Source of the DNA: Rhodopirellula sp.
GTDB taxonomy: Bacteria; Planctomycetota; Planctomycetia; Pirellulales; Pirellulaceae
Direction of reading: 5' to 3'
Length of the DNA: 32,264 nucleotides
Assembly: GCA_002690925.1 (NCBI GenBank)
Contig: NZGD01000235.1
Span: forward strand, 1-32,264
This document shows positions 1-7,826 of this stretch, in pieces. Position 1 is the first letter of the stretch. Every line of letters begins with the position of its first letter. Under the pieces are notes generated by a model that saw only the letters and a list, made by a program, of their open reading frames with translations, was not told where the DNA came from and did no database searches. Both the position numbers and the translations under genes were made by a program.

Positions 1-107
1 GGACCTGGTGGTGGGTTTTGGATCCATGATCACTCCAATTCGAGGCGTGCTCTCAAGAGCCGGTGGTGTACCGGTGTTACAGGGGCAGAATAGAGCAGAC
101 CACACTC

Positions 108-201
108 TAACGCACGTTAATACGCTTTAACGTGCGTTATGGGTCTTAAATTAACTTTGTTAATTATCTCATAAATAACGTAATATTACATATCACGTTA
201 T
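108..201. promoter_or_regulatory. Palindromic operator array upstream of the kfrA-like gene
   Basis: Four inverted repeats lie directly before the KfrA-like gene. TAACGCACGTTA (108-119) and TAACGTGCGTTA (128-139) are each palindromic, and they also form a perfect 13-bp inverted pair (108-120 and 127-139) centred 20 bp apart, about two helical turns. AATTAACTTTGTTAATT (149-165) has perfect 7-bp arms. ATAACGT (175-181) and ACGTTAT (195-201) flank a 13-bp AT-rich spacer. All share TAAC/GTTA half-sites. KfrA proteins are known to bind repeats in their own promoters, so autoregulation is a reasonable inference. The AT-rich stretch 141-200 probably holds the promoter, but I cannot fix its boxes. 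Confidence 0.75.
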
Positions 202-222
202 ATGATAAAAATGAGGCATGTC

Positions 223-1278
223 ATGGCCCGCGCCGGAATTACCTACCAGGATGTCGCCAACGCTGCGCAACGCGTCCGCCAACGCGGTGACGAGCCCACT
301 GTCGACCGGGTGCGATCGGAGCTCGGTACCGGCAGTCGCAGCACTCTCGGGCCAATGCTGAAACGTTGGAAAACAGGCAGCGAAGCCGCAGCGGATCTGA
401 ACGGACTCCCGGCTGACTTGGTGGCCGCCGTGAAAGCCCTGCATGAGCGAGCTCAATACGCGGCCGATGAACGTATTACGCAGGAGCGCGAAGCGCACCA
501 GACGCTGGAACAGCAATGGCGCACCGAGCTGGAAGAGGTGCGGCAGCGGTGCGAGTCACTGGAAGAGCAACGCTGCGGGCTGGAGAAGGCCAATGAAGCG
601 CTTCGCAACGAAAGCGATGCCCAGGCCCACGCTCTGCAACAGGAACAGCACCGGGCGGCCTCACTCACGTCCAAACTGGAGGCAAGTCAGGAGAAACTCA
701 GTGAGACCACTGCAACCGTCCAAGAGATGAAGCAGGAAAACCGCGATATCCGCAGCCATTTCGAGCACTACCAGCAGGAGATTGCCGAGGATCGCCGTCA
801 TGAACGGGACCAGTTCCACAGGACCCAGTCAGGGCTGGAGGGTCAGGTGGATCAGCTGACGCAGCAGCTCCGTTCCAGCGAACAGGACCGCGACACGCTG
901 AGACAACATCGCGACCAAATAAACCAGCGCTATGAGGCCAGTCAGGATCACGCTGAAAACTTGAAAGAAAAGTTGCACGCGAGCCAGGCCGTCATAACAC
1001 AATGGGCAACGCGAACAGAAACGCTGGAAGCGACAGTCGACCGCCTCCAGCTGGAGCGAGATAGCGACGCCGAACACCGGGAGAAGCTTGGTGCGGCCCT
1101 AACGGATTCTGAAAAACATCTCGCGGCCTGCCAGCAGCGGATCTCCGACCTCAGAGAGCGCGTGGCAGCGGCTGACGACCGAAACCAGTTCCTCAACGAT
1201 CAGAATCGCGAATTACTGCAGGAAAAAGCTGTCCTCCAGGGTCAGTTGAAACAACTACAAACAAGCCTGGCTAAATAG
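223..1278 (+). CDS. KfrA-like DNA-binding protein with long coiled coil
   Basis: Residues 1 to about 110 match the KfrA N-terminal DNA-binding domain, beginning MARAGITYQDVANAA and including a GSRSTLGPMLKRWK segment. The rest is almost uninterrupted Glu/Gln/Arg-rich coiled coil with no membrane segment. KfrA is known from broad-host-range plasmids as an autoregulated, filament-forming protein that helps plasmid stability. Relatives are common in integrated islands, where they may organise DNA or regulate neighbours. I chose the ATG at 223 because TGAGG lies 6 bases upstream; in-frame ATGs at 202 and 211 would add 7 or 4 residues. The palindrome array before it suggests self-repression. Domain assignment is firm; the role here is inferred. 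Confidence 0.85.
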   Translation: MARAGITYQDVANAAQRVRQRGDEPTVDRVRSELGTGSRSTLGPMLKRWKTGSEAAADLNGLPADLVAAVKALHERAQYAADERITQEREAHQTLEQQWRTELEEVRQRCESLEEQRCGLEKANEALRNESDAQAHALQQEQHRAASLTSKLEASQEKLSETTATVQEMKQENRDIRSHFEHYQQEIAEDRRHERDQFHRTQSGLEGQVDQLTQQLRSSEQDRDTLRQHRDQINQRYEASQDHAENLKEKLHASQAVITQWATRTETLEATVDRLQLERDSDAEHREKLGAALTDSEKHLAACQQRISDLRERVAAADDRNQFLNDQNRELLQEKAVLQGQLKQLQTSLAK

Positions 1279-1348
1279 CCCGCTATTGTCTCGGCCTGAT
1301 CATCCCTGAGAGTTGCGAGTAATGCCAATCGCGCAAGGAGAAGTTTAG

Positions 1349-1738
1349 ATGTCTACCGTGACCTTTGGCAGGCTGCGAGCTGCGGCAAAACGCATTCAGC
1401 ATGATGCGCTGACGGTTTATTTTGTGGCGCGAGACTCGAATACCCCCATAGTCGTTCGGCTGCTTGCGCTCGCAATCGCAGCGTACGCCATGAGTCCAAT
1501 TGATCTCATTCCGGACTTCATACCGATCCTGGGCTATCTTGACGACATTATCTTGGTCCCGCTGGGCATCGTCCTTGTCATCAAGCTGACGCCATCGAAT
1601 GTGATAGAAGCGAGTCGCTCGAAAGCAGCTAAAGTGGCAACCAAGCCGATCAGCCACGTTGCGGCCGCAGTCGTTATTGGCACATGGCTTTTATGTGCCG
1701 CGGCTTTTGGCTACTGGGTGTGGGAATACGGCAGGTAA
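1349..1738 (+). CDS. YkvA family (DUF1232) membrane protein
   Basis: This 129-residue protein carries the DUF1232/YkvA signature around residues 45-75: a hydrophobic helix followed by SPIDLIPDFIPILGYLDD. A second hydrophobic stretch, with several Trp residues, lies near the C-terminus. The family is widespread, small and of unknown function; the conserved Pro/Asp-rich loop between helices is diagnostic. A clear AAGGAG (1335-1340) sits 8 bases before the ATG. It follows the KfrA-like gene in the same direction with a 70-bp gap and may be cotranscribed. Nothing in the sequence points to a specific role. Confidence 0.85.
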   Translation: MSTVTFGRLRAAAKRIQHDALTVYFVARDSNTPIVVRLLALAIAAYAMSPIDLIPDFIPILGYLDDIILVPLGIVLVIKLTPSNVIEASRSKAAKVATKPISHVAAAVVIGTWLLCAAAFGYWVWEYGR

Positions 1739-1863
1739 CGCATCGTCTGCACGCGATGAAATAGTTAATTTAGGGCTTGTAAAACAGATGGTTAATGCGC
1801 TTTTTGGAGGATTTCGTCAGAATCGTTGCCGACCCTCAGTATGGTGGGCAACAGGAGTGAGAA

Positions 1864-1895
1864 TGTCGGGCTCATAGGGGGCCTCTCGCCCGACA
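1864..1895. terminator. Stem-loop between convergent genes
   Basis: TGTCGGGC (1864-1871) and GCCCGACA (1888-1895) form a perfect 8-bp stem around a 16-nt loop, between the end of the DUF1232 gene and the end of the minus-strand DsbA-like gene. There is no strong T-run on the plus strand. On the minus strand the stem follows the dsbA-like stop, so it may work as a weak bidirectional terminator. Confidence 0.5.
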
Positions 1896-1913
1896 ATAAA
1901 GCAAATTGCCATA

Positions 1914-2690
1914 TCAGCTCCCGAGAATCTGCTGAAGGGCCTGGGTCAGCTGCTCTGGCGTTTTATAGCCTTTGATGAGGTAATCACGACCGGTTTTGTG
2001 ATCAAGAATCCTCAGAGCCGGTGTTCCGGTAATACCCAGCTTGGATCCCTCACGATAATCCCCGGAGATTCGGTCTTCGTGGGCATCAGAGTCCAGGCAG
2101 AGCTCTATCGCTTTGCCACTCAAGCCCATCGATCTGGCAAACGTCGGCAGATCACCGACCCCCTGACCATTGCTTCGAGTCTTCTCAAAAAATTGGTCAA
2201 GGGCAGCCCAGGCAACCTGATTGCCATAGGACTCTCGCACACACTCGACGGCTTTGGCTTGCATGGCGGCCGCCGGGTTATGACCGCTTAAAGGGAAATG
2301 CTTGAATTCCCAGTTTACGACGCCGCTGGAGTTATCAACGACCGATTTCAATCCACCATGCATTTTGCGGCAAAACGGACACTCAATGTCGCTAAATTCC
2401 TGCATGGTAAGCCGAGCGTTCAGGTTGCCGTATACGAGCCGGTCATCCGGTGTTCGAGGGGAGGCCAATTCATATTCTCCGATGAGAGTTTGAAAGGCGT
2501 GCTTTGCCAGCCTTTGTTCTGCTAGATCCAACCTCTGATCCACGATGGACACGACTTCATTGCTTGTAAGCGTCTGCGTGACCTGTGATTGCCCTTGTTT
2601 GAGTGCTTTTATCTCTGAAAACTGGTGGGCGTGGCTCAGCGAGAGAACGCCAAGAGCCGCGAAGACAGCTACTTGCGAGAGTTTGGGCAT
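1914..2690 (-). CDS. DsbA-family thiol:disulfide oxidoreductase
   Basis: A periplasmic thioredoxin-fold protein. The active-site motif is CPFC within FSDIECPFCRKMHGG, and a later GITGTPALRI provides the expected cis-proline loop before the last strand. Between them is the helical insertion typical of DsbA/DsbG-like proteins. The N-terminus MPKLSQVAVFAALGVLSLSHA is a good signal peptide, so the ATG at 2690 is preferred; no start has a convincing ribosome-binding site. An ATG at 2720 and a TTG at 2753 are in-frame alternatives that would lengthen the n-region. It stands alone on the minus strand, so its partner is unknown. A role in disulfide formation or isomerisation, possibly in conjugation or secretion proteins, is an inference. 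Confidence 0.85.
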   Translation of the reverse strand: MPKLSQVAVFAALGVLSLSHAHQFSEIKALKQGQSQVTQTLTSNEVVSIVDQRLDLAEQRLAKHAFQTLIGEYELASPRTPDDRLVYGNLNARLTMQEFSDIECPFCRKMHGGLKSVVDNSSGVVNWEFKHFPLSGHNPAAAMQAKAVECVRESYGNQVAWAALDQFFEKTRSNGQGVGDLPTFARSMGLSGKAIELCLDSDAHEDRISGDYREGSKLGITGTPALRILDHKTGRDYLIKGYKTPEQLTQALQQILGS

Positions 2691-2879
2691 GACAAAAGGT
2701 CCGGAATAAATTTTCACCATCCTATCGGCTCCGGACCGATTAATAAGGTTCAAACGGTCAGGTGGGCATGACCTTTTGTTTTCTGCCAGCCATTGTTCCT
2801 ACCAATAGAATTCCAGCACTTATTTCTAAACAGAAATGGCTGGTGATTTGACTGGCCCACTAAGAGGCAGACCCTGACT

Positions 2880-3185
2880 TTGAAGACCCAAAGTAGTGGA
2901 ACTGTGATCGCACAGGTCGCCGATCAAAATGGCGGCGAGGCGGCAACCAGTTACCTGCCCGCCGGGTACACAGGTCACTGTGCCATTGTTGCGGAATCTA
3001 ACTCGGATGTGATTGCCGTTCTATCGTCAGGAATCGAGGCATTTAGAGTGGCGGCCTACGCAATCACTCCTGATGGTGGGTACGGATCGGTGAGCATCCA
3101 CCCAACTCAGCTGGATGAAACGCATGAGTCTCTCCTAGACTGGATAGACGTCGGCAGAAAGATTAGGAGTGCCGTTGAAGATTGA
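2880..3185 (+). CDS. Small unknown protein
   Basis: An open frame of 101 codons from a TTG start, without recognisable domain. The product is soluble, Ala/Ser/Gly-rich and slightly acidic, and ends in a helical LLDWIDVGRKIRSAVED segment. The start is uncertain: GAGG at 2863-2866 is 13 bases away, and a GTG at 2904 is an alternative. The case for it being real rests on its neighbour: the next frame starts inside its 3' end, as in a coupled operon. It may be the first gene of the small-gene run to 5185. Confidence 0.5.
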   Translation: MKTQSSGTVIAQVADQNGGEAATSYLPAGYTGHCAIVAESNSDVIAVLSSGIEAFRVAAYAITPDGGYGSVSIHPTQLDETHESLLDWIDVGRKIRSAVED

Positions 3186-3471
3186 ACTGCTGTTCCTAAC
3201 TTTTGCCGCCTACGCCATTCTCCAGCTTTTCAGCTTGAGATTCTTTCGCGGCCATTTGAAGTCCGCTGCGGTCGTTTCAGCGGTCATTGGTGCCCTCATC
3301 ACCGCGTACACAATCATCACAATCCTTCTGGCTAGCAACCTGTGGCCACTGATGCTTCTGTTGTCGGCTCCATGGATGTTGCTTTATCTAGTCTTGCTAC
3401 TGATCCTGAACGCCCTGGTTAACGCAAGATCACTCGGTAATCGACATCGTTGGTCGCAATCAAAGCCATGA
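3175..3471 (+). CDS. Small integral membrane protein, unknown
   Basis: A 98-residue hydrophobic protein with about three membrane segments (roughly residues 3-20, 30-52 and 56-82) and a basic C-terminal tail. I prefer the TTG at 3175, which has AGGAG at 3165-3169 with 5-base spacing. A GTG at 3169 is in frame but overlaps that site. The start overlaps the preceding frame and its stop codon overlaps the next ATG (ATGA at 3468-3471), so translational coupling is likely on both sides. No family recognised. Confidence 0.6.
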   Translation: MKIELLFLTFAAYAILQLFSLRFFRGHLKSAAVVSAVIGALITAYTIITILLASNLWPLMLLLSAPWMLLYLVLLLILNALVNARSLGNRHRWSQSKP

Positions 3472-3865
3472 AGAAAGCTGTGCTGAAATTTCTGGGGTGG
3501 GCTGAGTTTCGGGCTCGAATGAAACATCGCTTTAATCCTGGGCCCGTTGATACAAGTCAGTATGCGGACCACTTTGCCAGCAAGGTCTCATGGTCTCCGA
3601 TGGACACCAAAGCGTGCTTCTACGCCGGAGACTGGTTTCCCTCGGGCCACTCGCTCTGACATTTGCATTGCCATCCTCGCTGAAGATCCTGATGGCTGTA
3701 ATGCCTGTTTTGTTTACCCTTCCGATGATTCCGGTCGTCGACACTTGGCACAAGTTTCAGTTTATCGCACCGTTCATCCTGATTCCCGGGTACCTCACAA
3801 TTGGCTACGTCTTCTATCGCTCGGCGGGTCGGCCCGTGTTTGACCGCAAATCTGGGACCTTCTGA
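3468..3865 (+). pseudogene. Frameshifted small membrane protein
   Basis: Two adjacent frames look like one broken gene. The first starts at the ATG of the ATGA overlap (3468), reads MKKAVLKFLGWAEFRARMK and so on, and stops at 3657-3659 just as a conserved-looking YAGDWFPSG segment ends. The second frame (offset -1) is open over the same region to 3865 and encodes two membrane helices plus a short polar tail (KILMAVMPVLFTLPMIP, then FIAPFILIPGYLTIGYVFY). Joining them around 3640-3655 gives a protein of about 130 residues with a soluble N-terminus and two helices. A one-base indel in the genome or in the read would explain it. No family recognised. Confidence 0.5.
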
Positions 3866-3928
3866 AAAAGCTCAAGCGAATCCCGGCACACGGGGGCAGT
3901 CGAGCTGGCCGACATTCATTCTCTCCAG

Positions 3929-4144
3929 TTGATCTCATTCTTTTACTCGGACGGCGATCCGAAATCAGCCGGCGTTGTTTACCAGCTGAGCGCTGTTTTG
4001 AGCGACAAATCAAGGCGTGAAGTATTCACGCAACGTCGGCCTTTGACCTCCGCCGGCAGGAGGGCGCTTATCGGAGATTGTGAACGCCTGGCTCGATGGC
4101 TTGGAGTTCGTCTCTGGGACGCGATACATGAATTTGATCGATAA
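3929..4144 (+). CDS. Small unknown protein
   Basis: A 71-codon frame from TTG. The frame is open back to the stop at 3863-3865, so a longer product using another non-ATG start is possible. The protein is rich in Arg and Asp with a helical C-terminal part (ALIGDCERLARWLGVRLWD). There is no clear ribosome-binding site at any start. It lies in line with the other small genes of this run. Reality is uncertain and no family is recognised. Confidence 0.35.
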   Translation: MISFFYSDGDPKSAGVVYQLSAVLSDKSRREVFTQRRPLTSAGRRALIGDCERLARWLGVRLWDAIHEFDR

Positions 4145-4193
4145 GCTTCGGACGATTAAGGTTTGAGCATCCGAATAAACCAGGAGCTCTTTA

Positions 4194-4511
4194 ATGGAGC
4201 AACGTAAGGCGCGCGTGATCATTCCGGATCATCTATCTTTCGCAGATCTCGGGCTGAAACGCCTTGAGACAGGCAAAATTGAATTCGACTGGGACGTAAT
4301 CAAGCAAATCTGTGAGCGCAGTGAGGGGCTTCCTTTAGATCACCTCGAAGAAGGCCCCGATGATAATGTCGTCGGGTTGATTCTTGGCTGGTATATGGTG
4401 ATTCGAGAGAATGGTGGGGAGAGCGATCCTGTAGCCGAACAACTCGTTGCTGAACTTATGGAAAAAGAGCCTGAGGGCGACTCCACTGATGATGAATCTG
4501 GACGTGCTTGA
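4194..4511 (+). CDS. Small acidic unknown protein
   Basis: A 105-residue acidic protein with an ATG start and an upstream AGGAG (about 4182-4186) at good spacing. It begins MEQRKARVIIPDHLSFADLGL, has a predicted helical middle and ends in a Glu/Asp-rich tail. No signal peptide or membrane segment. Its stop overlaps the TTGA just upstream of the secreted nuclease gene. A small acidic soluble protein beside a nuclease could be an inhibitor or immunity protein, but nothing in the sequence proves this, and similar small proteins are common in islands. No family recognised. Confidence 0.65.
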   Translation: MEQRKARVIIPDHLSFADLGLKRLETGKIEFDWDVIKQICERSEGLPLDHLEEGPDDNVVGLILGWYMVIRENGGESDPVAEQLVAELMEKEPEGDSTDDESGRA

Positions 4512-4564
4512 GCGGCCCAGCACCTCAAATTGAGCCATTCCGCATTTCTAAGGAATCAAAAAAC

Positions 4565-5185
4565 TTGATCAATGCAGTATTGAAGATCGTATTTCTTGCC
4601 TTTCTGGCCTCCGCCAACCCAGCTTTCGCTTCAGTCGTTAAAATGTCGAACAGCGGTATCTGCCATCCACCGCAAAGCAGCTGGTATGACCGAACCAAAA
4701 CCTTTCAGCAATTTGATTCAGTTAAAGAATGTCTTGCCTCGGATGGTCGCCTGCCGAAGGGGATGGCTCGTCCTTCTGTAAATGATCGGAGAGTGATCAA
4801 GTCGTCTGATTCAGAAAGCTACTCCAGGTCAGCCTTTGGCCACGGATGGGATGATGCAGATGGTGATTGCCAGGACAGTAGGGCAGAAGCGCTTATTCAG
4901 ATGTCATCAACACCGGTCAGATTTGCAACAGATCGACGCTGCCGAGTCGTGACGGGCAGGTGGATAAGCCCTTTCTCGGGAAATGTCATTCAGAATGCGT
5001 CTGAAGCGGACATCGATCATGTCGTTCCATTGAAATGGGCCTGGGATCGGGGGGCCAATCACTGGAGTGACGCAAATCGAGAACGGTTTGCCAATGACCC
5101 TGTAAATCTTCTGCCGGTCGAGGCATCGCTGAATCGCAGTACTATAACAATAAAAAATATCCCAAATGATCGTGTGAGTGAGTGA
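4565..5185 (+). CDS. Secreted HNH endonuclease, C-terminally truncated
   Basis: The start region encodes a signal peptide (INAVLKIVFLAFLASANPAFA, cleavage likely before SVVK). I prefer the TTG at 4565 with AAGGA at 4550-4554; a TTG at 4508 overlapping the previous stop is the alternative. The C-terminal half carries the HNH motif of the DUF1524-type extracellular nuclease family: ADIDHVVPLKWAWDRGA, then FANDPVNLLPVEASLNRS. In that family the frame normally continues past the NRS segment through a K-rich, Trp-containing tail. Here it runs after about 5140 into AT-rich sequence (TITIKNIPNDRVSE) and stops. The motif is intact but the end appears replaced, so activity is uncertain. Confidence 0.75.
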   Translation: MINAVLKIVFLAFLASANPAFASVVKMSNSGICHPPQSSWYDRTKTFQQFDSVKECLASDGRLPKGMARPSVNDRRVIKSSDSESYSRSAFGHGWDDADGDCQDSRAEALIQMSSTPVRFATDRRCRVVTGRWISPFSGNVIQNASEADIDHVVPLKWAWDRGANHWSDANRERFANDPVNLLPVEASLNRSTITIKNIPNDRVSE

Positions 5186-5702
5186 ATAAGCGCTTTTAGG
5201 TTTAGTAAGCATACTAATCTAAAATCCTAAAGGTTAGCTGAAAGAAACCACGGCGTGACTTCTGTTCATGTAGTAGCACGCAAAAAAATCACCCCACTTT
5301 TGCGTCCACTCTGTTTTCAAAGCGGACCTTTCTGGACGTTCACAAGCTCTTAAACAAAAGCGGACATTCGCATTTCTACACAACTATGGAGTAATTTTCA
5401 CAAATCCAAGTTAGGTTGGTAAAACAGCGTTGGAGAGGTTGTGTAGATATGGGGTTGGTGTGGGGTCAGCTATGGGCAGTGGGGTTAAAGAACGCAATGA
5501 GGAGGGAAAAGCCACATGCGGTTATAGGTGGCGGTTATCCAATGCTGGATAACCGCCGATCTCCCTACCAAGCCCAATAGCGTGTACGGCGTAAACCGTC
5601 TCGTCGCCCAGTCGAGGAAGCAAGGCGAACCGAGCAACCCCGACGGACCCGTGTGGCTGGCGAACCAGCTGGACAAGATAGAGGACCTTGATCCTCTCAT
5701 GC
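5186..5702. other. Non-coding gap with an 11-bp inverted repeat
   Basis: About 517 bp with no convincing gene. Visible structure: the AT-rich stem-loop at 5194-5224; AAAGCGGACCTTT at 5319-5331, whose exact reverse complement occurs at 31815-31827 near the other island edge; a related AAAAGCGGACATT near 5357; and a perfect 11-bp inverted repeat, GGCGGTTATCC (5530-5540) and GGATAACCGCC (5547-5557), with a 6-nt loop. That hairpin lies downstream of the minus-strand drt3b end but has no T-run. Short overlapping frames on both strands at 5485-5776 are GC-rich and I recognise none as a gene. Confidence 0.6.
5194..5224. repeat. AT-rich stem-loop next to the HNH break
   Basis: TTTTAGGTTTAGTA (5194-5207) and TACTAATCTAAAA (5212-5224) pair almost completely, with one unpaired base and a 4-nt loop AGCA. 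It starts 9 bases after the stop of the truncated HNH gene. It could be a terminator or part of an element end; the sequence alone does not decide. Confidence 0.5.
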
Positions 5703-6591
5703 TTAGTAAACGCTTTGCAATTCCTTCCGAAACAGTGCCTTCCTGATATCAAGATCTTTACGGCTCCAGTCAACAAACCAAGGCAGCTCCGCGAGAGCTG
5801 TTAGAGCGGGGCCAATTTTAGACTTGTCTTTTGGCGGCTGATTATGAACAGCGAGCCACGCTTCTTCGACCAAGGACTTTTTCTTTGTTTCATCGAAATA
5901 TGGGCAAGCTGAGTAATCCAAAAATGCCATGAATGTGGAAGTAGACTGAGTTAGACCCCCTCCTTTGATCGATTGGCGAAGATCTCTGTATAAAAGGTTT
6001 CTTAGCGAGGAGTATTCTTGCCTGTCCTGAATGTAAAATAAGAGGCTTACTGCCTCAAAATATGGAAAATCATCAGAAAACTTCTCATGCAAACTAATTT
6101 TTGCGGCTTTCCAGAAATCGATGAGAGATTGCTGTGGAATTCGGAAAAAAGGAGAAATATAGGCGATTGCAATAAGCGAGGATACGAATTCGAGGCTAGA
6201 TTTACCTAGATTAATGATATCTTTAGATTTCAAAAATACACCTACAAATCCATCTTCAGCTGTTCTCGAAAATACCTGGTTAAGAACAGGGTCGTACCAT
6301 TTGACATTTTCATAAAGAAGTATCAAAGACTGAAATGCTAGATCGACGTTCCTGCTCTTAGTGTCAGTGGCTAAAACAAAATAGATTAATCGAATGAGTT
6401 CGAGGTAAAAAGCGGAAATCGCATTATAATCGTCATCTCTCACTAAGTTACATGTTAAACTTTTGGAAAACCCTAAAATACGCTTCCTTATGATGCCAAG
6501 AAATATCCCAGAAATATTTGAGTAACCAACGCCACTTAAGCTTGCTGCATCTTTATACCCAGCAATCAGACTCGCAGTCAAACTCCTAAAA
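5703..6591 (-). pseudogene. drt3b: C-terminal half of split drt3b (helical domain)
   Basis: An open minus-strand frame of about 296 codons, all predicted helical, with hydrophobic segments such as AISAFYLELIRLIYFVLAT resembling the alpha-helical C-terminal domains of abortive-infection-type reverse transcriptases. It has no natural start: at 6592 it meets the left end of the IS5-family element, and only an ATG inside the IS (6654-6656) would give a 317-residue product. Its frame joins exactly to the RT fragment ending at 29130, reading NIVRKNANFRSL across the repaired junction, for a 657-residue protein. I see no frameshift or internal stop, so the break is probably recent. Identity comes from this reconstruction and general resemblance, not from a database match. 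Confidence 0.7.
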
Positions 6592-6595
6592 TTAG
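6592..6595. repeat. Left copy of 4-bp target duplication (TTAG)
   Basis: TTAG directly outside the IS5-type left end. The same TTAG stands at 29130-29133 at the other end of the block. IS5-group elements are known to duplicate YTAR sites, and TTAG fits. Keeping one TTAG and deleting 6596-29129 restores the drt3b reading frame. Confidence 0.65.
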
Positions 6596-7760
6596 GGAGA
6601 GTCTGATTAACGCCTGATTTCTCGCTGAATCGCTTTTCAACTCGAAAAAAAGCCATTCAAACGCGATTTGGGCATTATCACCCTCTGTTTTGTTCGTTTT
6701 TTGCCCGCTTTCCGCCATTTTGGCGGAACTCAGGCACACTGGCCCTACGCCAGCAGGTATTTTTCACCTATCAGCAGGTTGCTGAACGCAGCCAGCAAAT
6801 GCAGTCGGTTACTGTTTTTAGCAAGGCCACGATAGCGGACTTTGCTATAGCCAAAGACTTGTTTGATGTACCGGAATGGGTGTTCCACTTTGGCCCGGGC
6901 GCTGGCTTTGAGCTTTTCAGCTTTCAACTTACGGTCGTCCAGTTTCTTACGAGAGCCAGGACGCTTGGCAATGAACCAGGATACGTTTTTACGATCTTTA
7001 TGCTCATCCCGCTTTTGAATTCCAAGATAACCGGCATCACCGAACACGCGCTGCTCGTCGCCGTGGAGAAGGTTGCCAGCGGGCAAAATATCGTGGACGT
7101 TGGCTGCCGTGGTATCGATGCTGTGGATCAGGCCGAGCGTGTCATCGACGCCGATGTGCATCTTCATGCCAAAGTACCACTGATTGCCTTTTCTGGTCTG
7201 GTGCATCTCGGGATCACGCTTGCCGCTCTCGTTCTTCGTGGAACTCGGGGCAGAAATGATGGAAGCATCCACAATGCTGCCCTCGCGCAACATCAGACCG
7301 TTCTTCTCCAGGTGTTTGTTCACTTCTTTGAACAACACCTTGCCAAGGCCATGGCGCTCCAGGAAGTGGCGGAACTTGAGAATAGTGGTTTCGTCCGGCA
7401 AGCGATCCAGCTTCAGGCCAGCGAAGTGACGCATGGACTCGATCTCGTACAAAGCGTCTTCCATGGCGGGATCGCTGAGGTTATAGAACAGCTGCATGCA
7501 ATGGACTCGCAGCATGGTCGGCAGCGGATACGGTGGCCGGCCAGTCTGACCCTTGGGATAGTATCGGGCTACCTTCTTCTCCAACTGCTTCCACGGAATC
7601 AGCTTGTCCATCCGTTCCAGAAAGATCTCGCGGCGGGTCTTACGCTTCTTGGTCTGGTACTCGGCTTCGGAGAAGGTGATCTGATCCATGGTGACAACGA
7701 ATCCTGTGCGGTTGACGATGACCGTATTATCGCTGATTTTGAGACTTATTCAGAGTCTCC
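6596..7760. mobile_element. IS5-family insertion sequence (IS5 subgroup)
   Basis: About 1165 bp with a single transposase gene. The left end GGAGAGTCTGATTAA (6596-6610) and the complement of the right end, GGAGACTCTGAATAA (7760 back to 7746), match at 13 of 15 positions. Length and end sequence fit the IS5 subgroup. The flanks are TTAG on the left and CTAA on the right: both are YTAR targets but not direct repeats of each other, so this copy is not a simple insertion at its present place. Confidence 0.85.
6745..7689 (-). CDS. IS5-family transposase
   Basis: A 314-residue DDE transposase that performs cut-and-paste movement of the IS. Family features include the N-terminal region with RRPYPL-like GRPPYPLPTMLRVHCMQ, the DALYEIESMRHFAGL segment, first Asp in SIVDASIISAPSSTKN, second Asp in VFGDAGYLG, and the C-terminal KVEHPFRYIKQVFGYSKVRYRG carrying the catalytic Glu. 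Length matches the IS5 subgroup and the frame is intact, so the element may be active. Start ATG at 7687-7689. The long frame on the opposite strand is a shadow. Confidence 0.95.
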   Translation of the reverse strand: MDQITFSEAEYQTKKRKTRREIFLERMDKLIPWKQLEKKVARYYPKGQTGRPPYPLPTMLRVHCMQLFYNLSDPAMEDALYEIESMRHFAGLKLDRLPDETTILKFRHFLERHGLGKVLFKEVNKHLEKNGLMLREGSIVDASIISAPSSTKNESGKRDPEMHQTRKGNQWYFGMKMHIGVDDTLGLIHSIDTTAANVHDILPAGNLLHGDEQRVFGDAGYLGIQKRDEHKDRKNVSWFIAKRPGSRKKLDDRKLKAEKLKASARAKVEHPFRYIKQVFGYSKVRYRGLAKNSNRLHLLAAFSNLLIGEKYLLA

Positions 7761-7826
7761 CTAAATTGAATTGCGGTTATGTCGAAATGTTATAGCTGAC
7801 TGATTGGGTTAGCAGCAAATGTGATG

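Noticed and set aside
5485..5776. Short overlapping frames on both strands downstream of drt3b
   Set aside because: GC-rich mutual shadows around an inverted repeat, with no start signals or recognised family.
6799..7764. 321-codon plus-strand open frame
   Set aside because: Antisense to the IS5 transposase, whose DDE motifs and length fit the family; the plus-strand product has no recognisable domain.
6592..7764. Simple insertion of the IS alone with a direct repeat
   Set aside because: Left flank is TTAG and right flank CTAA; these are not direct copies, and DNA right of the IS is not the other half of drt3b.
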